DNA of 45,484 bases from Ruminococcaceae bacterium AM07-15 (GCA_003477405.1 QUDE01000022.1:1-45484); one strand, 5' to 3'; numbered from the stretch's first letter, positions 7,481-15,706 are shown. Notes: generated by a model from the sequence alone, not told the origin. A program made the numbers and translations.

Positions 7481-8647
7481 ATGATCCTGATCAAAAACGG
7501 CCTGGTAAAGACCATGGCTGGGGAAGATATCGAAAACGGCCAGGTGCTGCTGGACGGCAGCAAGATCGTGGCTGTGGGCAAAGAAGTAAGCGCTCCGGCC
7601 GATGCACAGGTCATCGACGCCGCCGGGTGCATCGTGGCTCCCGGCCTGGTGGACGGCCATTGCCACATTGGCCTGGAAGAGGCTGCCATTCAGTTTGAAG
7701 GCACCGACGGCAACGAGTGCACCGATCCGGTGACTCCCCAGGTGCGGGCCATCGACGCCATCCAGCCCATGGACGAGACCATCGCCCAGGCAGCGGCGGC
7801 CGGTGTGACCACAGCGGTCACCGGTCCGGGCAGCGGCAATGTGGTGGGCGGCACCTTTGTGGCTGTCAAGATGCACGGCAAGCGGGTGGACGATATGATC
7901 CTCAAATACCCTGTTGCCATGAAGTGCGCCTTCGGCGAAAATCCCAAGCGGGTTTACGGTACCCAGAAGAAGATGCCTATGACCCGGATGGGTACTTCTG
8001 CCTTGCTGCGGGATCTGCTGGCCCGCACCGTGGAATACGATCAGGCCTGGAAGGATTACAAGGCCGATCCCAAAAACAACAAGAAGCCTGCCATCGATGT
8101 GAAGCTGGAGGCCATGCTGCCGGTCATTCACAAGGAGATTCCTCTGAAGGCTCATGCCCATCGGGCGGACGATATCTTCACCGCTCTGCGCATTGCCAAG
8201 GAATTTGATGTGGATATCACACTGGATCACTGCACCGAAGGCCATCTCATCGCCGATGAGCTGGTGAAAGAGGGCAAGGGCTGCCTGGTTGGCCCCACTC
8301 TGGGCGACAAGAGCAAGTTTGAGCTGAAGAACAAGAGCTTTGATACTCCCCGGGTGCTCAACGAGGCCGGGCTGAATATCTGCATCATCACCGATGCTCC
8401 GGTGATTCCTCTGGAGTATCTGTCCCTGTGCGCCGGCCTGGCCGTCAACGCCGGACTGCCGGAGGAGGAGGCCTGGAAGGCCATCACCATCAATCCCGCC
8501 GTCATCACCGGTATTTCGGACCGGGTAGGCTCTCTGGAAGTGGGCAAGGATGCGGATGTGGCCATTTTCCGCGGCAATCCCATCACCGATCTGCAGTATA
8601 CCGTCGCCTATACCATCATCGACGGCCAGATCGTTCACAAAGGCTAA
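7481..8647 (+). CDS. Amidohydrolase-superfamily metal-dependent hydrolase, copy 2
   Basis: 388 residues, about 70 percent identical by eye to the preceding protein, with the same metal-ligand motifs (GHCHIG, KAHAHRADD, LDHCTEGH, ITDAP). The start at 7481 sits in the same context as copy 1: AAAGGAGGATGTTTCCC before the ATG, so the duplication included the ribosome site. Differences gather between residues 60 and 105 (for example the segment after GHCHIGL), which could alter the substrate pocket. No separate promoter is obvious after the hairpin at 7423-7459, so it may be read through from copy 1. Substrate unknown. Confidence 0.85.
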   Translation: MILIKNGLVKTMAGEDIENGQVLLDGSKIVAVGKEVSAPADAQVIDAAGCIVAPGLVDGHCHIGLEEAAIQFEGTDGNECTDPVTPQVRAIDAIQPMDETIAQAAAAGVTTAVTGPGSGNVVGGTFVAVKMHGKRVDDMILKYPVAMKCAFGENPKRVYGTQKKMPMTRMGTSALLRDLLARTVEYDQAWKDYKADPKNNKKPAIDVKLEAMLPVIHKEIPLKAHAHRADDIFTALRIAKEFDVDITLDHCTEGHLIADELVKEGKGCLVGPTLGDKSKFELKNKSFDTPRVLNEAGLNICIITDAPVIPLEYLSLCAGLAVNAGLPEEEAWKAITINPAVITGISDRVGSLEVGKDADVAIFRGNPITDLQYTVAYTIIDGQIVHKG

Positions 8648-8666
8648 TCAGACTGCTTACATTGCA

Positions 8667-8707
8667 AAAGCCCGGGGAAGGTCTTGGCTGTATCCCCGGG
8701 CTTTTTT
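8667..8707 (+). terminator. Intrinsic terminator after the amidohydrolase pair
   Basis: A 13-bp stem with core GCCCGGGGA (8667-8679 and 8693-8705) is followed by a T-run. It separates the metabolic genes from the two-component system. Confidence 0.85.
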
Positions 8708-8746
8708 CATTTGTCTTTTCATAGCGGATCAAAGGAGGAAAAATCG

Positions 8747-9436
8747 ATGCGGGTGCTGGTGGTGGAAGACGCCAAGGATATGAACCGGCTGATCGTCAAG
8801 ACGCTGACCCGGGCGGGATACAGCGTGGACGGTTGCTACAACGGGGAAGAGGCTCTGGATTTTTTGGCCGGGGCGGAATATGACGCCATTTTACTGGATG
8901 TGATGATGCCCAAGATGGACGGCTATGCTCTGTTGGAAAAACTGCGCAGCCAGGGGATGGATACGCCGGTTTTGTTCCTCACCGCCCGCGACGCCATTTC
9001 CGACCGGGTGAAGGGACTGGACCTGGGGGCCGACGACTATCTGGTCAAGCCTTTTGATTTTGAAGAGCTGCTGGCCCGTATCCGGGCCATGACCCGGAAA
9101 AAAGCCGGGAAGCGGAGCAATGTGTTCACCCTGGGGGATTTGCAGGTGGATGCCCAGAGCCACACCGTCACCCGGGGCGGCCAGGAGATCAATCTTCTGC
9201 CCAAGGAATTCACCATTCTGGAATATATGATCCGCAACCAGGGGACGGTGCTCTCCCGGGAGCAGCTGGAAAACCAGATCTGGAACTATGAACACTCCGG
9301 CTCTTCCAACAACATCGATGTTTACATCAGCAAGTTGCGGAAAAAGATCGATGGAGACGGCCAGAGCCGCATGCTCCATACCATCCGGGGCGTGGGCTGG
9401 GTGCTGCGCGCCGAAGAAGGAAAGGGGAACACATGA
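8747..9436 (+). CDS. OmpR/PhoB-family response regulator
   Basis: 229 residues from the ATG at 8747, which follows AAAGGAGG. The receiver domain has the acidic pair E7-D8, phosphoacceptor Asp51 in LLDVMMPKMDGY, and Lys101 in the KPF motif. The C-terminal winged-helix domain (about 125-225) has LLPKEFTILEYM and the VYISKLRKKI recognition region. It is the DNA-binding partner of the kinase encoded by the next gene, whose start overlaps its stop by 4 nt. A likely target is the downstream promoter at 10853-10887, where an 11-bp tandem repeat fits the binding mode of this family. Confidence 0.93.
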   Translation: MRVLVVEDAKDMNRLIVKTLTRAGYSVDGCYNGEEALDFLAGAEYDAILLDVMMPKMDGYALLEKLRSQGMDTPVLFLTARDAISDRVKGLDLGADDYLVKPFDFEELLARIRAMTRKKAGKRSNVFTLGDLQVDAQSHTVTRGGQEINLLPKEFTILEYMIRNQGTVLSREQLENQIWNYEHSGSSNNIDVYISKLRKKIDGDGQSRMLHTIRGVGWVLRAEEGKGNT

Positions 9437-10788
9437 GAAAAATCTCGGTGAAACTGAAAATCACCCTGTGGATCACTTTGCTCATGACCATACTGTTTTT
9501 GTTTTTAGTGGCCTTTACCCTGTTTATCAGCCGGACGGTGGTGCTTTCCAGTGCCCGTCAGCAGCTGATATCCACCACCCGGAACAGCGTGGGGAATATT
9601 TCTTTTTCCCAAGGGAAACTCAGCACCACAGAGGGCTTTTCCTTTTATCAGAACGGCGTATCCATTTTGGTATACAGTCAGGCGGAATCCCTGCTGGCCG
9701 GTCAGCTGCCGGTGTCTTTTACGGCCGAGGAGCCTTTTCAGAGTGGCCAGGTGCGCACAGTGGAGGGAGCTAGTATTTCCTATGTGGTGCTGGATCTGTG
9801 GCTGCCCAGCAGCTGGGAAGAGGGCGTGTGGGTGCGTGGGCTGATGGAAGTGCCCCGCAATGAGCAGACCACCGAAAACCTGATGAAAATCGCCGCCATT
9901 GCCCTGCCGGTGTTTATCCTCCTCACCGCTGTGGGAGGCTATCTGCTGGTGCGCCGGGCTTTTCGCCCTCTGGAGCAGATCAGCGCCACCGCCCAGGCCA
10001 TGGGAGAAGCCAAGGACCTGTCCCGGCGCATCGGTCTGCCCCCTGGGCGGGACGAGTTTTCCCGCCTGGCCCAGACCTTTGATCAGCTGTTTGCCCGTCT
10101 GGAGCGGTCCTTTGAAGCGGAGAAGCAATTCACTGCCGACGCATCCCATGAGCTGCGTACGCCGGTGTCCATCATCAAGGGAGCCTGCGAATACGGGCTG
10201 AAATACGATGAGACCCCGGAAGAGCGCCAGGAGACCCTGGAGATGATCGCCCGGCAGGCGGAAAAAATGGCTCAGCTCATCGGCCAGCTTCTCAGCATGA
10301 CCCGTCTGGACCAGGGCACCGAAGGGGCCCGGCTGGAGCCGGTGGACCTGGGGGTGTTGGTGGAAGGTCTGATCCGGGAGCGGGGATATGAGGAGGACAA
10401 GCTCTTTTTGTCGGTTTCCCCCGGTGTGAAGGTGCGGGGAGATGGGGCGTTGCTGGCCCGGCTGACGGAGAACCTGGTGGAAAATGCGCTGAAATATGGA
10501 AAACCGGGAGGCCATGTATGGGTCACCGTCAAATCCCAGGGTGAAGAGGGGATTTTGGAAGTGCGGGACGATGGCATCGGCATTCCCAAAGACCAGCAGG
10601 AAAAGATCTGGCAGCGGTTTTATCAGGTGGACCCGTCCCGCAGCGATGAAAGCAATGGGGTGGGACTGGGACTGTCCATGGTGCGCCAGATTGCCCAGCT
10701 CCACGGAGGTACCGTGACACTGGACAGTGTGGAAGGGATCGGCAGCGCCTTTGCGTTGCATTTGCCCTTGTGGAAAGAGGAAGCGTAA
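9433..10788 (+). CDS. Membrane sensor histidine kinase
   Basis: 451 residues. Two membrane helices (about 13-34 and 152-173) enclose an extracytoplasmic sensor region of about 115 residues with no recognised domain. Then come a HAMP linker (to about 225), the HisKA dimerisation domain with the phosphorylated His239 in ASHELRTP, and the ATPase domain with NLVENALKYG (N box), DDGIGIP (G1) and GVGLGLSMV (G2). It should autophosphorylate in response to an envelope signal and pass phosphate to the response regulator encoded just upstream. The signal is unknown; the adjacent exported PepSY proteins may modulate it. Confidence 0.93.
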   Translation: MRKISVKLKITLWITLLMTILFLFLVAFTLFISRTVVLSSARQQLISTTRNSVGNISFSQGKLSTTEGFSFYQNGVSILVYSQAESLLAGQLPVSFTAEEPFQSGQVRTVEGASISYVVLDLWLPSSWEEGVWVRGLMEVPRNEQTTENLMKIAAIALPVFILLTAVGGYLLVRRAFRPLEQISATAQAMGEAKDLSRRIGLPPGRDEFSRLAQTFDQLFARLERSFEAEKQFTADASHELRTPVSIIKGACEYGLKYDETPEERQETLEMIARQAEKMAQLIGQLLSMTRLDQGTEGARLEPVDLGVLVEGLIRERGYEEDKLFLSVSPGVKVRGDGALLARLTENLVENALKYGKPGGHVWVTVKSQGEEGILEVRDDGIGIPKDQQEKIWQRFYQVDPSRSDESNGVGLGLSMVRQIAQLHGGTVTLDSVEGIGSAFALHLPLWKEEA

Positions 10789-10794
10789 TCAAAA

Positions 10795-10833
10795 AGACCG
10801 GTTTTTCCCTTTGAGGAAAAGCCGGTTTTTTTT
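10795..10833 (+). terminator. Intrinsic terminator after the two-component genes
   Basis: An imperfect 12-bp stem (ACCGGTTTTTCC with GGAAAAGCCGGT) is followed by a long T-run. Confidence 0.8.
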
Positions 10834-10852
10834 CTGAAAAAATTTTTTTGGG

Positions 10853-10887
10853 AATTTCATGTAAATTTCATGTTCAGGGGTTATAGT
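10853..10887 (+). promoter_or_regulatory. Tandem 11-bp repeat and -10 box before the PepSY operon
   Basis: Two near-identical 11-nt units, AATTTCATGTA (10853-10863) and AATTTCATGTT (10864-10874), lie head to tail and cover the -35 position of a promoter whose -10 is TATAGT at 10882-10887. OmpR/PhoB-type regulators bind such direct repeats with 11-bp period as dimers and activate promoters with weak -35 boxes. The response regulator at 8747 is the natural candidate. A related 12-nt-spaced pair of TTTTCAT lies before the regulator gene itself (8704-8722). Confidence 0.6.
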
Positions 10888-10918
10888 AACATCAGAAACA
10901 AGAAAGGAGCCCACTACT

Positions 10919-11800
10919 ATGACAAGAAAAAATTTGATGATAAGCGCCGCAGCGCTCAGTCTTTTGGTTTTGGCCGGATGCAGCAAGGACGGAATGGCCG
11001 GTTACATCGGCACAGCGGAGGCCAAGAATGTGGCTTTGGAAAATGCCGGTCTCACAGCCAGCCAGGTGAAGTTCACCGATGTGGAGCTGGATGACAAAAA
11101 CGGCACCCATTACTATCAGGTGGAGTTCACCGCCGACGGCAAGGAGTATGAATACGATATCGACGCCCTCACCGGTGCCATCATCGAAAGCAAGCTGCCC
11201 GCTGGTGCCCAGGCCCAGCAGAACACGGCCTCCAATAACAATACAGCAGGCAATACAACACCCGATACCAACACCGCTGGCAGCAGCAACACCAATAACA
11301 ATACCAGCAATAATACCAGCAGCGGCACCGGTACCGCATCTGCCGCTCTTACCGCCGATCAGGCCAAGGACAAAGCCCTGGCCCATGCGGGACTGAAAGC
11401 CAATCAGGTGACTTTCGTCAAGAGCAAGCTGGATTGGGACGATGGCCGTCAGGTGTACGATGTGGAGTTCTACACCAGCGATTATAAAGAGTATGACTAT
11501 GAGATCGATGCTTCCACCGGTGAAGTGGTCAGCTACGACTTTGACGCCGAAGGCTATGCACCTCCTGCCACAGGCAATGGCCAGAGCGGAACCATCACCG
11601 CCGATCAGGCCAAGGAGAAGGCTCTGTCCCAGGTTCCCGGCGCTACCGTTTCCGATATCCGGGAATTTGAGACCGATTACGACGATGGCCGCCTCCAGTA
11701 CGAAGGCAAGATCTACTACAACGGCATGGAGTACGAGTTTGAGATCGACGGTTACAGCGGCGCCATCCGCAACTGGGACGCCGAATCCATGTTTGATTAA
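10919..11800 (+). CDS. Lipoprotein with three PepSY domains
   Basis: 293 residues. A lipoprotein signal peptide ends in LAGC with Cys21. Three PepSY-type repeats follow (about 28-97, 140-217 and 224-293), the first separated from the second by an Asn/Thr/Ser-rich linker (about 100-140). Each repeat has the pattern of a helix with A..KALxxAG, a strand with YxVEF and a closing YEIDAxTG. PepSY domains are thought to bind or inhibit peptidases or to act in envelope signalling. It is the first gene of an apparent operon under the tandem-repeat promoter. The middle repeat is almost identical to one in the next protein. Confidence 0.85.
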   Translation: MTRKNLMISAAALSLLVLAGCSKDGMAGYIGTAEAKNVALENAGLTASQVKFTDVELDDKNGTHYYQVEFTADGKEYEYDIDALTGAIIESKLPAGAQAQQNTASNNNTAGNTTPDTNTAGSSNTNNNTSNNTSSGTGTASAALTADQAKDKALAHAGLKANQVTFVKSKLDWDDGRQVYDVEFYTSDYKEYDYEIDASTGEVVSYDFDAEGYAPPATGNGQSGTITADQAKEKALSQVPGATVSDIREFETDYDDGRLQYEGKIYYNGMEYEFEIDGYSGAIRNWDAESMFD

Positions 11801-11835
11801 ATCACCATACTGAACTGGAAAGAGAGGTACAGCAG

Positions 11836-12915
11836 ATGAAAAAGATGATGCAGAAGAGCAGAAAGCGACTGGGAGCACTGGCGTTGGCCACCGCCATGAT
11901 GCTGGGCGCGCTCCCCCTTACCGCAGCGGCCCCCAACCAGGTGACCACCGTCACCGGGGAAATGCGGCCCCAGGTATCCGTGATGGTGGACGGTGTGGAA
12001 CGGGATTTCTACAACGCCCAGGGTCAACAGGTTTACGCTGTTTTTTACGATGGTACCCATTATCTGCCCGTGCGGGCCATCGGTGAGCTGATGGGCAAGA
12101 ATGTGAACTGGGATCAGTCCACTCTCACCATTTCCCTCACCGCTCCTCGTACCACCGGTACCGTGCAGGGCACTCCCGGCACAGCTGCCCAGGCCCAGAG
12201 CATCCAGATGGAAAACCGTCCCGATTTCACCATTCTGGTGGAAGGGCAAAAGAAGAGCTTCAAGGACGCTCAAGGCAACGCGGTCTATCCCATGCTGTAT
12301 CAGGGAACCACTTATCTGCCCGTGCGGGCCATTGGCGAACTGATGGGCAAAAGTGTCAGCTGGAACAGCCAGAGTGCTGTGATTACCTTGGGTTCTTCCT
12401 CGGGCAGCCTGGTCACCGATGCCGACAGTTTTGAGCAGGGAGGCAACCAGCAGAACCCCACCACCGGCATCACCCTGGAGCAGGCCAAGCAGAAGGCTTT
12501 AGCTCACGCAGGACTGAACCAAAACCAGGTGACCTTTGTCAAAGGCAAGCTGGAGTGGGATGACGGCCGTCAGGTGTACGATGTGGAGTTCTATACCACC
12601 AATTATAAAGAGTACGACTACGAGATCGATGCCGCCACCGGCGCTATCCTCAGTTATGACTTTGACGCAGAAAACTACATCCCCCAGCAGAACACCGGCA
12701 GCTATATCGGCGCAGAAAAGGCCAAGAGCGTGGCTTTAGCTCATGCAGGTGTGAACCAGAGCCAGGTGACCCGTCTCCGCTGTGAGCTGGAAAAAGACGA
12801 TGGCCGCTGGGAATACCAGGTGGAATTCTGCTACGGCACCATGGAATATGAATATGAGATCGATGCCTATACCGGGGCCATTCTTTCCCGGGATATGGAA
12901 TCCATTTACGATTGA
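11836..12915 (+). CDS. Exported protein with two copper-amine-oxidase-N-like domains and two PepSY domains
   Basis: 359 residues. A signal peptide (about 1-32, ending TAAA) is followed by two repeats of the family often called copper amine oxidase N-terminal domain, a wall-associated stalk-like module with no implied oxidase activity; each contains YLPVRAIGELMGK and a tryptophan near its end (about 45-98 and 128-182). Two PepSY domains follow (about 213-280 and 285-359). A segment of the first PepSY (QVTFVKGKLEWDDGRQVYD region) is nearly identical to the middle repeat of the upstream lipoprotein, at DNA level too, so domains have been copied between the two genes. A ribosome site (AGAGAGGT) precedes the start. 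Confidence 0.82.
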   Translation: MKKMMQKSRKRLGALALATAMMLGALPLTAAAPNQVTTVTGEMRPQVSVMVDGVERDFYNAQGQQVYAVFYDGTHYLPVRAIGELMGKNVNWDQSTLTISLTAPRTTGTVQGTPGTAAQAQSIQMENRPDFTILVEGQKKSFKDAQGNAVYPMLYQGTTYLPVRAIGELMGKSVSWNSQSAVITLGSSSGSLVTDADSFEQGGNQQNPTTGITLEQAKQKALAHAGLNQNQVTFVKGKLEWDDGRQVYDVEFYTTNYKEYDYEIDAATGAILSYDFDAENYIPQQNTGSYIGAEKAKSVALAHAGVNQSQVTRLRCELEKDDGRWEYQVEFCYGTMEYEYEIDAYTGAILSRDMESIYD

Positions 12916-12938
12916 TCCCTTGAAGCGGAGGTAATAAG

Positions 12939-13313
12939 ATGAAACAAGAAGTGCGTATTTCTCTCAATCTGGTTGAACTGGCCGCCGGTGTGCTGCGGAT
13001 TCTGTCCTTCCTGCTGCTGGCTGCCGCCTGCCTGACCACAGCGGCCCTGGTGATGATGGCCCTGCGGATGCCCGCATCGGATAGTCTGTGGTATCTGATG
13101 CATGAGATGGACGATGAACTGCTGGGAGCATTCTTCTTCTGGGGCGGCTTTGCCGTGATCGGTTATCTGGCCCGGATGCTGCGGCGGGAAGTGGCCAAGG
13201 CCCAGCCTGCACAGCCTGTATCCGGCGGGAATATGGAGCAGACCCAGTCCATGCCGGTGTACCGGTACCCCCAGCCCATTTGTTCTCCTCAGGAAGAGAC
13301 AACGGAGCAGTAA
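12939..13313 (+). CDS. Small membrane protein of the PepSY operon
   Basis: 124 residues. Two hydrophobic segments (about 15-43 and 62-82) suggest a hairpin in the membrane, followed by a hydrophilic Gln/Pro-rich tail. I do not recognise a family. GCGGAGGT precedes the ATG. It lies 23 nt after the PepSY/copper-amine-oxidase-N gene and before a strong terminator, so it is the last gene of that operon and may anchor or signal for the exported proteins. Confidence 0.7.
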   Translation: MKQEVRISLNLVELAAGVLRILSFLLLAAACLTTAALVMMALRMPASDSLWYLMHEMDDELLGAFFFWGGFAVIGYLARMLRREVAKAQPAQPVSGGNMEQTQSMPVYRYPQPICSPQEETTEQ

Positions 13314-13320
13314 TAAAACA

Positions 13321-13352
13321 AAAAACCGTGGAAGAAATTCCACGGTTTTTTT
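13321..13352. terminator. Bidirectional terminator
   Basis: A 13-bp perfect stem with core CCGTGGAA and a GAAA loop, flanked by A-run and T-run. It ends the PepSY operon and the convergent lipoprotein gene. Confidence 0.88.
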
Positions 13353-13358
13353 GCGTAG

Positions 13359-14411
13359 TTATTGGGATAAAAGGGTATAGGCGCCGGTTTTCCCTTGTAC
13401 ATAAATAGAGCCGGTTTGCTGTCCCACGCCATAGCGGCCCACCGTTTCCTCCGGAGGCAGATACAGGCGGATAATATAGATGGGCTCTCCACCGGCTTCG
13501 CCTTCTCCTTCGGAGACCATGCGGATGCCGGTGCGCTGATCCTGAGGCAGTTCTGGCACTACTTTTTCGTAGAGAAGACGCATGGCGGTTTTCAGATATT
13601 GGGCGTCCATATTCACGGTGGGAATGGGAGTGGCGAACAGGTCTTGCTGGTCATAGGGGAGAGAGACCTCCGGGAAACCATAGGCCCGGGGAGCGATGGT
13701 CTCCTGGGGCAGGTAAAGGCAAACCTGACTCCCGGACAGATAAAAGCCCACTTTGTTTACCAGATCCGGCAAAATATCCTGGGCGTTGGGATAAAACTGC
13801 TGGGGATCGCTTTGAATCAACTGAGTAAAGCAGTTTGCCACCTGCTGAGAGACCGTCTGTTGGTCTCCGGCCAGGATCTGCTCCAGGGAAAGGGACTGGC
13901 CGGAAGAGGTGAGGTAGGTGCCGCTGAGGCGGCGAAGGGTGGGGTAGGCTCCACCGGTATTTTGGTATTCGGTACGCAGAATGCTCAAAAGACCGGCGTT
14001 GTTGTAGGTGATCTCATAGGAGCTTTCGATGGTATAGGGCTGAAAGCTGTCCCCCAGGAGCTGCTTGTCCTCTTCGGCTTGCTCCTGCCAATTCTGGGCG
14101 GCGCTGGACAAATATTCTTCTTCGTCTTTTTCAAAGAGCTGGTTGAGGGAGGCGATCCCTTTGGTGCTGCCCAGAAGCACCGGACGGCTGTGGGACACGG
14201 TGGCCAGCAGGGTGCCTTCCGAATCCCGCACTTCCTGCTGCTGGCACTGGCTCTGGATGGTCACCGGACCGTCGGCGCTGAGAGACAGCTGGGAAGACGA
14301 GGCAGCCGTTTCCGTGGAAAGCGGGGGCTGCTCATTGTTTTGCGGGGCGGTACAGCCACAAAGGGGCAAAAGGAAAAGGGAGCATAGACAGAGGGCGGCC
14401 ATGGGTTTCAT
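13359..14411 (-). CDS. Lipoprotein with DUF4163/DUF3298-type domains
   Basis: 350 residues from the ATG at 14411, which has AAAGGAGG upstream. A lipoprotein signal ends in LCGC (Cys20). A low-complexity Ser/Thr linker follows, then a region like DUF4163 with ITYNNAGLLSILRTEYQNTGGAYP, and a DUF3298-like C-terminal half with GKxLxLEQIL-type and FPEVSLPYD motifs. Such domains occur in RsiV-type anti-sigma factors and the PdaC deacetylase as an extracellular substrate- or lysozyme-binding module. No sigma factor or deacetylase domain is present, so it would be a stand-alone envelope binding protein. Function uncertain. Confidence 0.75.
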   Translation of the reverse strand: MKPMAALCLCSLFLLPLCGCTAPQNNEQPPLSTETAASSSQLSLSADGPVTIQSQCQQQEVRDSEGTLLATVSHSRPVLLGSTKGIASLNQLFEKDEEEYLSSAAQNWQEQAEEDKQLLGDSFQPYTIESSYEITYNNAGLLSILRTEYQNTGGAYPTLRRLSGTYLTSSGQSLSLEQILAGDQQTVSQQVANCFTQLIQSDPQQFYPNAQDILPDLVNKVGFYLSGSQVCLYLPQETIAPRAYGFPEVSLPYDQQDLFATPIPTVNMDAQYLKTAMRLLYEKVVPELPQDQRTGIRMVSEGEGEAGGEPIYIIRLYLPPEETVGRYGVGQQTGSIYVQGKTGAYTLLSQ

Positions 14412-14480
14412 AGCAGCCTCCTTTCCCGCCGGAGAAATACCGGCGCGGTAAAAAGTTTTCGCAATTTTTATCATTTGGCT

Positions 14481-14508
14481 ATTGTACCATTATTTTGAGA
14501 AAAATCAA
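14481..14508 (-). promoter_or_regulatory. Promoter of the DUF3298 lipoprotein gene
   Basis: On the minus strand TTGATT (14508-14503), a 16-nt spacer and TGG-TACAAT (14486-14481). A small hairpin (CGCCGG/CCGGCG) lies in the leader just before the ribosome site. Confidence 0.6.
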
Positions 14509-14562
14509 ATATATTCTTGCAAAATAACCAGCACCAGGAAAAAATAACGAAAAAAACAAAAC

Positions 14563-14612
14563 AAAAAAAGCGCGATCCTCTTCCAAAAACAAGGGAGAAA
14601 GATCACGCTTTT
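14563..14612 (-). terminator. Terminator of the zinc-ribbon protein gene
   Basis: Inverted A/T-flanked stem (GCGTGATC with GATCGCGC on the minus strand) followed by T7, just after the stop at 14627. Confidence 0.7.
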
Positions 14613-14626
14613 TTGCGCAGCAAAGA

Positions 14627-15097
14627 CTAGGGCTCCACACGAGCGCCGCACTGGGAGCAATAAGGCCCTTGGGCCAGAGCGCCGCAGTTGGGGCAGATGC
14701 GCTCTTCCCGCTGGATAATCTCCGGGGTGGGCATCATAGCGCCGCAGGAGGGGCAGAAACGGGTGCCCTCTTCCATCATAGTGCCGCAGGCCGGGCAGGC
14801 GATCATGGGCACAGGCTGGGAAGCGGCGGTTTTGGCGGCTTCGGCTTCCTGACGGATTTCCCGGATCTTCCGCAGGGAGGTGTCCACAGTCTCTATGAAT
14901 TCTGCGGCTTCTTCCGGGTTTTCCCCTTTGGTGGAATAGTACCACTGGCCCAGGGCCCGGTAAGCCTTTTCAATCTCCCGCTCTTCGGCGGAGATGGCCA
15001 GAGTGGCTTTGGCGCTGCCGGCCAGCTCTTTGGAGACCTGCACGGTGGTCTGGGCTACTTCGGAGAGCTTTTTGCTCAGATCGTTCAATATGGGCAT
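14627..15097 (-). CDS. Zinc-ribbon protein with coiled N-terminal half
   Basis: 156 residues from the ATG at 15097, preceded by AAGGAGGTC. The N-terminal ~100 residues are helical and charged (LSKKLSEVAQTTVQVSKE, a region predicted to be coiled coil). The C-terminal part has CPACG, FCPSCG, CPNCG and YCSQCG, that is, two zinc ribbons of four cysteines each. Proteins like this occur in many Clostridia as uncharacterised small zinc-ribbon proteins. Single-gene unit with its own promoter and terminator. I cannot assign a function. Confidence 0.8.
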   Translation of the reverse strand: MPILNDLSKKLSEVAQTTVQVSKELAGSAKATLAISAEEREIEKAYRALGQWYYSTKGENPEEAAEFIETVDTSLRKIREIRQEAEAAKTAASQPVPMIACPACGTMMEEGTRFCPSCGAMMPTPEIIQREERICPNCGALAQGPYCSQCGARVEP

Positions 15098-15128
15098 AGA
15101 AAGGACCTCCTTATTTGCAAAAACCATG

Positions 15129-15178
15129 AAGTTGCAACTTGTTGCTTCTATTATAATGCCTGGAAGGAAAAGCCGCAA
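15129..15178 (-). promoter_or_regulatory. Promoter and palindrome before the zinc-ribbon gene
   Basis: On the minus strand TTGCGG (15178-15173), a 17-nt spacer and TATAAT (15155-15150) form a good promoter. A perfect 12-bp palindrome AAGTTGCAACTT lies at 15129-15140, just after the predicted start of transcription, and could be an operator. Confidence 0.65.
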
Positions 15179-15295
15179 GGGTGGAAAATCATCACTTTTC
15201 TCCATTCCTTTCCTGGCTCTCCTTGCGGCAGAGGGAGAAATGTGGTAGTGTAACAATGAAAGCATTGATCAAAGGGGAGCGGAGGTTTTGTGAAG

Positions 15296-15691
15296 ATGAA
15301 AAGTCTCAAGGGAATCCATCATGTGTGCATCAAAGCGCCATCGCTGGAGAGAATGGAGCAGGCTGTGGAGTTTTACACCCGGGTATTCGGCATGCCGGTC
15401 ATTCGCCGGTGGGGCCAGGGGGAGAAGAGCGCCTGCATGGTGGATACCGGCGCCGGTATTTTGGAGATCATGGCCGATGGAAGCGGTGACGCCCCGGGGC
15501 CCATCCCTCATGTAGCGCTGGCGGTCACCGGCGTGGATGAATGGATAGAGCTGGTGCGGAAAGAGGGCCGCCCTATTACTATGGAGCCTCAGGATAAAAC
15601 TCTGCCCTCCCAGCCGCCCTTTCCAGTGGGCATCGCCTTTTTCCAGGGTCACGCCGGGGAACTGGTGGAATTGATGGAAGAAAAGGAATAA
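15296..15691 (+). CDS. VOC-family (glyoxalase-like) metalloprotein
   Basis: 131 residues from the ATG at 15296 (GGAGG 10 nt upstream); a GTG at 15290 in frame is an alternative. The vicinal-oxygen-chelate fold is shown by GIHHVCIKAP at the start, VEFYTRVFGMPVI, a central PHVALAVTGVDEWIEL and a C-terminal GHAGELVELME. The pattern of His near the start, His in PHVALAV and Glu near the end fits the metal ligands of lactoylglutathione lyase and methylmalonyl-CoA epimerase relatives. The reaction is not determined. It lies 15 nt before nudC and is probably co-transcribed. Confidence 0.82.
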   Translation: MKSLKGIHHVCIKAPSLERMEQAVEFYTRVFGMPVIRRWGQGEKSACMVDTGAGILEIMADGSGDAPGPIPHVALAVTGVDEWIELVRKEGRPITMEPQDKTLPSQPPFPVGIAFFQGHAGELVELMEEKE

Positions 15692-15706
15692 AAGGAGCTT
15701 TTTGCT

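Noticed and set aside
6077..8638. A minus-strand open frame of 853 codons across the two amidohydrolase genes
   Set aside because: It is antisense to two clear, conserved genes, has a repetitive Gly/His/Gln-rich composition that mirrors their codon use, and lacks a ribosome site.
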